A stretch of DNA of 60,607 nucleotides from Clostridia bacterium. Its GTDB lineage: Bacteria > Bacillota > Clostridia > Oscillospirales > Acutalibacteraceae. The translations under genes were made by a program, and so were the position numbers. The notes beneath the pieces were generated by a model that worked only from the letters and a program-made list of their open reading frames with translations, was not told where the DNA came from and searched no databases. The DNA is taken from the NCBI GenBank assembly GCA_017410585.1, contig JAFQQM010000026.1:1-60607 (forward strand). The letters are read 5' to 3'. Shown here one piece after another: positions 1 through 6,197 of this stretch; position 1 is the stretch's first letter; each line of letters begins with the position of its first letter.

Positions 1-1
1 A

Positions 2-1117
2 ATCGAAGATGAAATAGAGCAATTAAACGGATCTTTGAAATTTATTAAACAGGTAGCAAAGAAAAACTCGTCTTTTGATGAATTCGACATTGAAGAGCAT
101 TGGAACACAATAATTGAATCTGAAAAATCCGGTGAAAAGTTTATTGATATTTGCAAAGATTTTTTGGAATTAGAACGTGAACTTATGCGAAGATTAGCTA
201 AAATACTGTTTCCTATTTCCGTTGCATTATTTATTTGTAGTATTTCTTTAGGTTTATTGGGTCGCGCATTTTGCACACGAAGTAATAACGATTATAAATC
301 AATCCAGCCGGAATCCTTTGTTCCCGACACAATAGAAACTGTTCTTTATGACGAAGACTTGAAACAAATATATATATGTTACAATGACGCTAACTGTGTA
401 AATGTATATTCCGAAGAAGGCAAATTTCTTTGGTGTGTAGCTACTCCGTATATGCGAAATTCCTACTTTGAGTTGCAAGATGATAAACTTATCATTTGTG
501 ACGGAGATGTTTATATTTACGACTCTCAAAACGGTTCTTTTTTGGGACTTGAGAACGAAGAGAAACTGAATTTAACTTATGATTGGGAAAATGAATATGA
601 TGACCAATTTACAGGAGGAAACTTCTATTTCGATAGTTTTCAAGTATATAAAGCATCAGCAGACGGTACATTAGATGTAATTGTAAGTCGTCCTTGGTGG
701 CATCACATATTTGATTATCCACTTTGTCTTGGGATAGCATTACTTGGTGCAATAGGAATCGGTGCGAGTATCTTTTTAGAAAAGAAAAAAGATTATTATG
801 CAGTAAGGAAAACCGTTGTTTTCGAAAATCGCAAAGCGAGAATTATCAAAGATTATTTCAAAATAACAACCATCATACACTCGACATACTTTGCCTTAAA
901 TATTATCTGCGCCTTTTTTACCGATTGGTTAATCATAGGCATTATCCCACTGGCTCTCCATATGATTATTTCGAGCATCATTCTGTGGAATATGAAAGAT
1001 CGATTATCGTGCAAATCGGAGGAAATGCAAGTCATTAATTTTTGGGGAACAACAGAAATTGGCTCTTTTGTGATAGCCTTCCTTTCTGTCATCATTGCAT
1101 CTTCCATAGCAGGTTAA
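2..1117 (+). CDS. Hypothetical multi-pass membrane protein (5'-truncated by window edge)
   Basis: The frame is open from the first bases of the window with no start codon or ribosome site, so the gene begins outside the window. An internal TTG at 35 is not a convincing start. The visible part has an acidic cytoplasmic N-terminal segment and a hydrophobic segment just after residue ~60. A ~150-residue beta-rich region follows, with repeated short strands resembling PQQ/WD-type blades. At least three more hydrophobic segments lie in the last 130 residues. I do not recognise the family. The DNA is AT-rich compared with genes after 4.5 kb, which suggests acquired DNA. A strong terminator follows the stop. 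Confidence 0.7.
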   Translation: MEDEIEQLNGSLKFIKQVAKKNSSFDEFDIEEHWNTIIESEKSGEKFIDICKDFLELERELMRRLAKILFPISVALFICSISLGLLGRAFCTRSNNDYKSIQPESFVPDTIETVLYDEDLKQIYICYNDANCVNVYSEEGKFLWCVATPYMRNSYFELQDDKLIICDGDVYIYDSQNGSFLGLENEEKLNLTYDWENEYDDQFTGGNFYFDSFQVYKASADGTLDVIVSRPWWHHIFDYPLCLGIALLGAIGIGASIFLEKKKDYYAVRKTVVFENRKARIIKDYFKITTIIHSTYFALNIICAFFTDWLIIGIIPLALHMIISSIILWNMKDRLSCKSEEMQVINFWGTTEIGSFVIAFLSVIIASSIAG

Positions 1118-1122
1118 GTGGT

Positions 1123-1155
1123 AAACCGCACCAAGAAATTGGTGCGGTTTTTGTT
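1123..1155 (+). terminator. Rho-independent terminator
   Basis: Perfect 10-bp stem AAACCGCACC / GGTGCGGTTT with an 8-nt loop and a following T-rich tract, six bases after the stop of the first gene. Confidence 0.9.
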
Positions 1156-1262
1156 TAAAACAATGTCGTTATCCAATAAACAACCCCATACACCACGCTT
1201 GCCACCGTGCCGTAGACGATGGTTGCACCGCTGCCGAGGAGGCATTCCTCTGTGGTTGTTAA
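1155..1262 (-). pseudogene. spoVAC 3'-end fragment A
   Basis: Read on the minus strand, this stretch translates to about 35 residues ending in YGTVASVVYGVVYWITTLF and a stop. That is almost the same C-terminus as the complete spoVAC at 3067-3507. About eight residues of the conserved segment before IVYGT are missing, as if by a clean internal deletion. It has no start codon or ribosome site, so it is a relic. Its base composition is GC-rich like the host genes, unlike the neighbouring AT-rich cargo. See also fragment B at 2332-2475. Confidence 0.75.
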
Positions 1263-1290
1263 AAAATACCGCCAGCGCCAAAAAAGTATA

Positions 1291-1318
1291 TTGTGTTATG
1301 CGCAAAATGTGGTATAAT
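1291..1318 (+). promoter_or_regulatory. Sigma-A-type promoter of mscS
   Basis: TTGTGT at 1291-1296, a 16-bp spacer, then TATAAT at 1313-1318, about 36 bases before the mscS start. It begins shortly after the end of spoVAC fragment A. Confidence 0.7.
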
Positions 1319-1353
1319 GGAACTACCTTATAAATATGATTGGGAGGTATTTT

Positions 1354-2166
1354 ATGGACTGGCAAAGTATTCTATCGCAAATATCGGCTTTTTTGACGTC
1401 ATTCGGTATCAAACTTTTGGGTGCGATCATCATTTTTCTGGTTGGTATCAAACTCACTTCTTTGGTCTCTAAATGGATGAGCAGATCCACTAAACTCGAC
1501 AAGTTGGACAGTAGCCTTCGTTCCTTCTTATCAAGTTTTATCAAGATCGTTATGTATGCCGTCCTGATCATCACGGTCGCGATGATTTTGGGCGTGCCCG
1601 CAACTTCGTTTATAACCATACTTGCATCCTGCGGTGTTGCTATTGGCTTGGCACTGCAAGGTTCCCTCAGTAATTTTGCCGGCGGTTTAATGATCCTTTT
1701 CTTTAAGCCTTTCAAAATTGGTGACTTTATTGAGGCTTCCGGTGAGACCGGTACGGTTGTTGGGATTTCGGTTGTATACACCGAACTGCTTACTCTTGAT
1801 AACAAACGTATTACTGTCCCTAACGGCACGCTGACAAATTCCATAATCAAAAACTATTCGTCCGAAGAGTTGCGCCGTGTGGATCTTGCCTTTAGCGTTG
1901 CCTGCAACAGCGATGACAAAAAGGTAAAAGGTATCATCCAAGAGATCGTTGATGCGCATCCCAAAGCCCTGAAAGAGCCGGAAGCGTTTATCCGTATGTC
2001 GGAACGCTCCGACAATGCGCTGGTGTACACGGTTCGTATCTGGTGCAAAAACGAAGACTACTGGACAGTCTATTTTGACGTTCTTGAAGGGGTCAAAGAG
2101 TCCTTTGACAAGAACGATATCACGGTTCCTTTCCCGCAAGTGGATGTCCATATCAACAACGGATAA
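1354..2166 (+). CDS. mscS: Small-conductance mechanosensitive channel, MscS family
   Basis: This is a 270-residue membrane channel of the MscS family, which opens under membrane tension to release solutes on osmotic downshock. An N-terminal membrane helix (~18-40) and a second (~65-90) are followed by the Gly/Ala-rich pore helix with GVAIGLALQGSLSNFAGG (~95-112). The cytoplasmic beta domain contains the family signature FKIGDFIE and the conserved VPNG loop, and an alpha/beta C-terminal domain follows. The length is close to the usual ~285. I chose ATG 1354 because GGGAGG sits seven bases upstream. An in-frame ATG at 1336 lies before that site. The gene stands alone between two spoVAC remnants. 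Confidence 0.95.
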   Translation: MDWQSILSQISAFLTSFGIKLLGAIIIFLVGIKLTSLVSKWMSRSTKLDKLDSSLRSFLSSFIKIVMYAVLIITVAMILGVPATSFITILASCGVAIGLALQGSLSNFAGGLMILFFKPFKIGDFIEASGETGTVVGISVVYTELLTLDNKRITVPNGTLTNSIIKNYSSEELRRVDLAFSVACNSDDKKVKGIIQEIVDAHPKALKEPEAFIRMSERSDNALVYTVRIWCKNEDYWTVYFDVLEGVKESFDKNDITVPFPQVDVHINNG

Positions 2167-2170
2167 TAAC

Positions 2171-2201
2171 AAAAGGCTTGGCCGATCCGGCCAAGCCTTT
2201 T
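2171..2201 (+). terminator. Terminator after mscS / spoVAC fragment B
   Basis: AAAAGGCTTGGCC / GGCCAAGCCTTTT hairpin. It is nearly the same hairpin as the one at 3033-3063 beside the intact spoVAC stop, so it was probably copied together with the spoVAC 3' end. It can work on both strands. Confidence 0.85.
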
Positions 2202-2207
2202 CTTTTT

Positions 2208-2328
2208 GCCTCCCTTGTGTAAAGGGAGGTGGCAAAACGAAGTTTTGACGGAGGGATTGTTGAAAAGTCAAACAATCCCCCAGTCTTTTTGCTACGCAAA
2301 AATCCAGCCCCCTTTACACAAGGGGGCC
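2208..2328. repeat. MITE-like palindromic intergenic repeat (~120 bp)
   Basis: The ends are imperfect inverted repeats: CCTCCCTTGTGTAAAGGGAG on the left and the complement of CCCCCTTTACACAAGGGGG on the right. Smaller hairpins lie inside (CAAAACGAAGTTTTG and CTTTTTGCTACGCAAAAA). It encodes nothing. Similar palindromic intergenic repeats are known to me from Faecalibacterium-like genomes. It sits exactly between the duplicated spoVAC terminator (2171-2201) and the stop codon of spoVAC fragment B, so it inserted after that duplication. Confidence 0.75.
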
Positions 2329-2331
2329 TTT

Positions 2332-2475
2332 TTAAAACAACGTTGTTACCCAATAAATAATTCCATAAACAACTGATGCTACAGTACCATACACAATAAC
2401 AGGGCCCGCTATTGTGAACATTTTCGCGCCGACGCCGAGAACGAAGCCCTCTGCTTGTGTCAACTTAGGACCCAT
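2332..2475 (-). pseudogene. spoVAC 3'-end fragment B
   Basis: The minus strand translates to about 47 residues matching the C-terminus of the complete SpoVAC (EGFVLGVGAKMF, then AGPVIVYGTVASVVYGIIYW and the terminal TTLF). Protein identity is very high, but many third codon positions differ and are A/T-rich. This looks like a diverged copy from another lineage, not a recent duplication. An in-frame ATG at 2475 has no ribosome site, and the N-terminal two thirds of SpoVAC are missing. I infer a relic, although expression of a ~47-residue membrane peptide cannot be excluded. Confidence 0.75.
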
Positions 2476-2490
2476 TAGTTTGTAAGAATA

Positions 2491-2519
2491 TTTACATTAA
2501 AACGACGGTGTGGTATAAT
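2491..2519 (+). promoter_or_regulatory. Sigma-A-type promoter
   Basis: TTTACA at 2491-2496, a 17-bp spacer and TATAAT at 2514-2519, just upstream of the small membrane protein gene at 2547. Confidence 0.8.
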
Positions 2520-2546
2520 AAGAAAAAATCAAGAAAGGAGAAGTAT

Positions 2547-3014
2547 ATGAAATCCATTTTTACACAAACTGCAGAACATAATATTGCGAATACAGCTTAT
2601 ACTGCCTGCCTAAACGAACTCCCAAAGCTGATTTATAAGCATACTTATTGGGACTACTCCTGTGTGCAAACAGACCGTGGGTACTTTTTGAAACCTACAT
2701 TCCGCAATATGCCGTATCGAAACTCTTTTATCCCAGAAATTGATATTGTTGTTTCTCGTAATGATGCACAAACCCTTTTGTATATGAGCGGACAGCCGGT
2801 AAAGTTTGTTCGTGTATTTATGGCAATTTGGTTTGGTTTTGCGCTGATGATGGAAGTATTTCTCCTTGCACTCGCAATCACATCTACTTTGGATAATCTT
2901 TTCCCTGTTTTTATTCCGCCTATTATGTGTGCATTTGGTTATCTTCTTTGTAAAATAGCCACAAGAACTACCTTTAAGTCCGTTATTAAGGCCATTCAAA
3001 AAGAACTAAAATAG
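2547..3014 (+). CDS. Hypothetical small membrane protein
   Basis: This is a 155-residue protein of no family I recognise. Residues 1-90 are polar and probably cytoplasmic. Two adjacent hydrophobic segments at about 92-115 and 118-138 form a membrane hairpin, and the tail is basic and ends in KELK. ATG 2547 is preceded by AAAGGAG at the right distance, and an earlier in-frame ATG at 2508 lies inside the -10 region. Its own promoter and terminator make it a single-gene unit. Codon use is AT-rich. It lies between spoVAC fragment B and the intact spoVAC, which is the position of a cargo gene. Confidence 0.75.
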   Translation: MKSIFTQTAEHNIANTAYTACLNELPKLIYKHTYWDYSCVQTDRGYFLKPTFRNMPYRNSFIPEIDIVVSRNDAQTLLYMSGQPVKFVRVFMAIWFGFALMMEVFLLALAITSTLDNLFPVFIPPIMCAFGYLLCKIATRTTFKSVIKAIQKELK

Positions 3015-3032
3015 TCTTTAACCCTGTACAAT

Positions 3033-3063
3033 AAAAGGCTTGACCGATTTGGTCAAGCCTTTT
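3033..3063. terminator. Bidirectional terminator between 2547-3014 gene and spoVAC
   Basis: AAAAGGCTTGACC / GGTCAAGCCTTTT hairpin. It differs from 2171-2201 at only a few paired positions. It serves the plus-strand gene ending at 3014 and the minus-strand spoVAC ending at 3067. Confidence 0.9.
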
Positions 3064-3066
3064 GTG

Positions 3067-3507
3067 TTAGAACAACGTTGTTATCCAGTAAATAATTCCA
3101 TACACCACACTCGCCACCGTGCCGTAGACGATGACGGGGCCGGCGATCTGGAACATTTTCGCGCCGACGCCGAGGACAAACCCCTCACTTTTGAATTCGA
3201 TGGCGGGGGCGGCGACCGCGTTGGCAAAGCCGGAGATCGGCACCAGCGTGCCGGCGCCGGCGTGCTTGGCGATATCGTCGTAGACGCCGTAGGCGGTGAG
3301 GATGACCGAAAGCGCCATAATGGAAAGAGATGCCAGTAGCGATCCCGTTTCCCGCGAAAAGCCCACCTGCCCCGCCCACAGGCTGACCGCTTGCCCCAGC
3401 GCGCACAGAAATCCGCCGGATAAAAAGGCCAGCGTGCAATCCTTGAGCATCGGGGATTTGGGGGAGATCTCCTCGCTTCGCTTTTGATATTCCGCCTCTG
3501 TCGGCAT
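3067..3507 (-). CDS. spoVAC: Stage V sporulation protein AC
   Basis: SpoVAC is an inner-membrane protein of the SpoVA channel, which moves dipicolinic acid into the forespore and releases it at germination. The 146-residue product has the family layout: a hydrophobic helix with FLSGGFLCALGQ, a second at ~65-85, the conserved GAGTLVPISGFANAV motif, and a C-terminal helix following KSEGFVLGVGAKMF. I chose ATG 3507 because AAGGAG lies six bases upstream. An upstream GTG at 3543 overlaps the predicted promoter. spoVAD and spoVAE, usually next to spoVAC, are absent here. Downstream lie two relic copies of its own 3' end. Confidence 0.93.
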   Translation of the reverse strand: MPTEAEYQKRSEEISPKSPMLKDCTLAFLSGGFLCALGQAVSLWAGQVGFSRETGSLLASLSIMALSVILTAYGVYDDIAKHAGAGTLVPISGFANAVAAPAIEFKSEGFVLGVGAKMFQIAGPVIVYGTVASVVYGIIYWITTLF

Positions 3508-3531
3508 ACCACCACACTCCTTTTCGGGAGT

Positions 3532-3561
3532 TAGTATTTCCACAGCCCCGTCCGAATATTC
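3532..3561 (-). promoter_or_regulatory. Candidate sigma-G (forespore) promoter of spoVAC
   Basis: On the minus strand GAATA (-35) is followed after exactly 18 bases by AATACTA (-10). The sigma-G consensus is gMATR-N18-CATnMTA, so this matches all five -35 positions and six of seven -10 positions. In B. subtilis the spoVA operon is under sigma-G. The site is 25 bases from the start codon. Confidence 0.6.
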
Positions 3562-3628
3562 CCTCGAAAGTCGCTACTGCCGCTCTACAGTTTCGAGTCA
3601 CCGCCCTCAATAAACCGGAAAAACTCTT

Positions 3629-3671
3629 AAAAATAAGCCCTTACCGCTATTAGCAGTAAGAGCTTATTTTT
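3629..3671 (-). terminator. Terminator of the XRE gene
   Basis: Long stem formed by AAATAAGCCCTTAC and GTAAGAGCTTATTT, overlapping the end of the XRE gene. On the minus strand it is followed by a T-rich tract. Confidence 0.8.
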
Positions 3672-3906
3672 TGTAAGGTTTTGTTTCTTTGGTTAACCCG
3701 AGGATATAGTCGGTCGAAGTATGATAAAGTTTTGCTAAGCGGATGAGTACATCGGTGGGGATATCCCGCAAACCGCGTTCATAACGGCTGTATTGTGATT
3801 GTTTCATAAAGAGATAGGCGGCAACCTTTTCTTGCGTCAGGTCGTGATCTTCCCTTAAATCTTTTAATCTTGGGTAGTAATTGTCCACGATGTCACCAAC
3901 TTTCAT
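3664..3906 (-). CDS. XRE-family HTH transcriptional regulator
   Basis: This is an ~80-residue single-domain DNA-binding protein of the Cro/CI (HTH_3) type. The helix-turn-helix core runs LKDLREDHDLTQEKVAAYL then QSQYSRYERG, followed by the conserved IPTDVLIRLAKLYHTSTDYILGL. ATG 3906 fits the domain start. An ATG nine codons upstream (3933) is possible, and neither has a strong Shine-Dalgarno site. The gene is divergent from the zinc-ribbon membrane protein at 4000. A ten-base direct repeat flanks the shared intergenic region, one copy touching its own start codon, which fits autoregulation and repression of its neighbour. Confidence 0.88.
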   Translation of the reverse strand: MKVGDIVDNYYPRLKDLREDHDLTQEKVAAYLFMKQSQYSRYERGLRDIPTDVLIRLAKLYHTSTDYILGLTKETKPYKK

Positions 3907-3970
3907 AACCGTTTGGTATTGACATCGTAACACAAAAACACTATAATTATACTAAAATATAACCGTTTGG
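3907..3970 (+). promoter_or_regulatory. Divergent control region: consensus promoter flanked by direct-repeat operators
   Basis: The promoter for the plus-strand gene is exactly consensus: TTGACA at 3919-3924, 17 bp, TATAAT at 3942-3947. The direct repeat AACCGTTTGG occurs at 3907-3916 and 3961-3970, one copy on each side of the promoter. The first copy abuts the XRE start codon. I infer that these are binding sites of the XRE protein. Confidence 0.7.
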
Positions 3971-3999
3971 ATATAATCGGAAAAGAAAGGAAGATTATT

Positions 4000-4533
4000 A
4001 TGAAGAAAGCAGGTAAAATACTGCGCTGGATATTTGGCTTTTATGCGATGATTTTCTTTATTTTTGCTTTGGCAAACGGATGGTTGCTGTCAAGTTTATT
4101 GATGCTTTTAGCGTCTGTGCTGATTCTTCCGATACCTTTTAGTGAGAAACTATTGGAGAAGATAAAGGTCAAGCGTTGGATGGCTGTTGCATTGGCAATC
4201 GTTTTGTTCTTTGCTGCTATTGCTATTTCCCCGTCGTCACCGGCAGATGCCGATGAAACCGATCCACCGATTGCAACTACTTCCACCAGTTTGACTACCA
4301 CAAGCGAGAAGACCACTACGACCACCAGTACAACCGAGAAAATAATTACGACAACCACCACAACTACCAAGGTCACATCAACGACTGCGGGGGTAGAAAT
4401 GGTTTGGATTCCGACTAAGGGCGGAACAAAATACCATACTCACGCCGGCTGTAGCAATATGGATGGTCCGATTCAAGTAACCGAACAAGAAGCGATCAAT
4501 CAAGGCTTTACACCTTGTAAACGTTGTCATTAA
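4000..4533 (+). CDS. Membrane protein with Thr-rich linker and C-terminal Cys/His zinc-ribbon-like domain
   Basis: A 177-residue protein with hydrophobic segments at about 8-30, 28-46 and 60-78, then a Thr/Ser-rich linker (~95-130) and a compact C-terminal domain. That domain contains YHTHAGCSNM and ends in TPCKRCH. The spaced Cys/His residues resemble the short zinc-binding module found at the end of many secreted Firmicutes proteins. The linker suggests this domain faces outward. ATG 4000 follows AAAGGAAG. An earlier in-frame start at 3967 falls inside the second operator copy. The function is unknown, and the divergent XRE gene probably controls it. Confidence 0.8.
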   Translation: MKKAGKILRWIFGFYAMIFFIFALANGWLLSSLLMLLASVLILPIPFSEKLLEKIKVKRWMAVALAIVLFFAAIAISPSSPADADETDPPIATTSTSLTTTSEKTTTTTSTTEKIITTTTTTTKVTSTTAGVEMVWIPTKGGTKYHTHAGCSNMDGPIQVTEQEAINQGFTPCKRCH

Positions 4534-4535
4534 CC

Positions 4536-4572
4536 AAAACAGCACGGATGCGGTGGCATCCGTGCTGTTTGA
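4536..4572. terminator. Bidirectional terminator
   Basis: Perfect 15-bp stem AAACAGCACGGATGC / GCATCCGTGCTGTTT with a 4-nt loop, between the convergent zinc-ribbon protein gene and galT. Confidence 0.92.
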
Positions 4573-4573
4573 T

Positions 4574-6052
4574 TTATCCTACGTAGTCGGCAAAGCGGAG
4601 GAAGGCGGCGAGACCATCGGGCGTGCGCTTGTACACGCCGGCATCTTCCAACACGCGGGTGAATACCGCGCCGATCTCCTGCTCGAGAATAGGCTCGGTG
4701 TTTTCGGCGGTGAAGGTGTACCGCGTCTGCAGTTCCTCTGCCCAATCGGCGTGCTTGGCCAGTACCTCGTCGGTGCGTAGGTCAGCCCCCGCCAGCAACG
4801 CCGCTTTCAGCGCCGCCATCTCATCCTTGAGGCGAGCCGGCAGTACCGCCAGACCCATCACTTCAATGAGACCGATATTCTCCTTTTTGATGTGATGCAG
4901 TTCGGCGTGCGGGTGGTACACCCCCAGCGGATGTTCGTCGGTGGTGAGGTTATTACGCAACACCAGATCCAATTCGTACAGTTCGCCGCGGCGGCGGGCG
5001 ATGGGGGTGATGGTGTTGTGCGGCACACCGTCGGTCTCGGCGTAGATGATCGCCGCCTCGTCGGTGTAACCGCGCCATGCGGTCAAGATCTTATCCGCCA
5101 ATTCCACCAAGCGGTTGCTGTCGGCCGCCGTGAGACGGATGACCGACATCGGCCAGCGGACGATGCCCGCCTGCACGTCGGCAAAGCCGCCGAAGGTGAG
5201 CGGGGTCTCGACCGGTGCTTCGGCCATCGCGAAGGTATAATGTCCGCCCTGAAAATGATCGTGGCTTAAGATAGAACCGCCAACGATCGGCAGATCGGCA
5301 TTGGAACCGACGAAGTAATGGGGGAATTGTCCCACGAAATCCAGCAGTTTGGCAAACGCCGCTTTGTCGATCTTCATCGGCGTGTGTTGTGCATTAAACG
5401 CGATGCAATGCTCATTATAATATACGTAAGGGGAATACTGCAGATACCACGCACTGCCGTTGATGGTGATGGGGACAGGGCGGTGGTTTTGCCGTGCCGG
5501 ATGGTTGACTCGACCGGCGTACCCTTCGTTTTGTTCGCAGAGTTGGCACTTCGGATAATCCGATTGCGGCGCGTTCTTCGCCGCGGCAATGGCCTTGGGA
5601 TCCTTTTCCGGCTTGGAGAGGTTGATGGTGATGTCCAGCGTACCGTACGGCGAATCGTAGGTCCACTTGCGGTCGCGGGCAATGCGGTCACGGCGGATGT
5701 AGTTGGTATCGCCGCAGAAGCGATAGTACCAATCGGTCGCCGCCTCGGGGGAGTCGGCATACAACGCCGCAAAGCGGCCGCGTACTTCGTGCGGGAAGGG
5801 GGTGACCGCCCCCATCAGTTTGGTATCGAACAGATCGCGGGAGACGACGCCGTCTTCGATGATGCCGCGCGCTACGGCGTTATCGGTCAGCACCTGCAGA
5901 ATATCCGGCAGTTCGGTCGACTCGATCGGCAGATCAACGGGGGCGTCTAACTGTAAGATCTCCAGCAGGCGGTTTTCGGCAAAAACCGCGTCGTCTGCTG
6001 TGATAAGCTGACAGTGGATAGCGTAGTTGACCAGTGCGGAAATGGCTTGCAT
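4574..6052 (-). CDS. galT: UTP--hexose-1-phosphate uridylyltransferase (GalT, class II)
   Basis: GalT moves UMP between UDP-glucose and galactose-1-phosphate in the Leloir pathway. The 492-residue length fits the class II (Gram-positive) form. The nucleotidyl-transfer motif is seen as SHDHFQGG (H-x-H-x-Q), and upstream Cys residues in the KCQLCEQNEGY segment look like a metal or substrate site. I chose ATG 6052 because GGGAGG precedes it by eight bases. An earlier ATG at 6106 lies inside the promoter. galK and galE are not beside it. It may process galactose released by the beta-galactosidase at 49-52 kb, but there is no operon link. Confidence 0.95.
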   Translation of the reverse strand: MQAISALVNYAIHCQLITADDAVFAENRLLEILQLDAPVDLPIESTELPDILQVLTDNAVARGIIEDGVVSRDLFDTKLMGAVTPFPHEVRGRFAALYADSPEAATDWYYRFCGDTNYIRRDRIARDRKWTYDSPYGTLDITINLSKPEKDPKAIAAAKNAPQSDYPKCQLCEQNEGYAGRVNHPARQNHRPVPITINGSAWYLQYSPYVYYNEHCIAFNAQHTPMKIDKAAFAKLLDFVGQFPHYFVGSNADLPIVGGSILSHDHFQGGHYTFAMAEAPVETPLTFGGFADVQAGIVRWPMSVIRLTAADSNRLVELADKILTAWRGYTDEAAIIYAETDGVPHNTITPIARRRGELYELDLVLRNNLTTDEHPLGVYHPHAELHHIKKENIGLIEVMGLAVLPARLKDEMAALKAALLAGADLRTDEVLAKHADWAEELQTRYTFTAENTEPILEQEIGAVFTRVLEDAGVYKRTPDGLAAFLRFADYVG

Positions 6053-6104
6053 AATGAGTGCCCTCCCAAGGATTTGTTGATCGGCGGTTGCCGCATCTTT
6101 TCCC

Positions 6105-6133
6105 ATTTTAACAGAGGTCTAAAAAAAATGCAA
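6105..6133 (-). promoter_or_regulatory. Promoter of galT
   Basis: On the minus strand TTGCAT, a 17-bp spacer and TAAAAT, about 50 bases upstream of the galT start. It is back-to-back with the promoter at 6137-6165. Confidence 0.6.
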
Positions 6134-6136
6134 CGC

Positions 6137-6165
6137 TTGACAGCCAAAAAAACAAGGTTTATAAT
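6137..6165 (+). promoter_or_regulatory. Consensus promoter of the 6198-7886 gene
   Basis: TTGACA at 6137-6142, 17-bp spacer, TATAAT at 6160-6165, about 33 bases before the start codon. Confidence 0.85.
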
Positions 6166-6197
6166 AAAATAAATCGCATTTTAGGAGAGTGATATCT

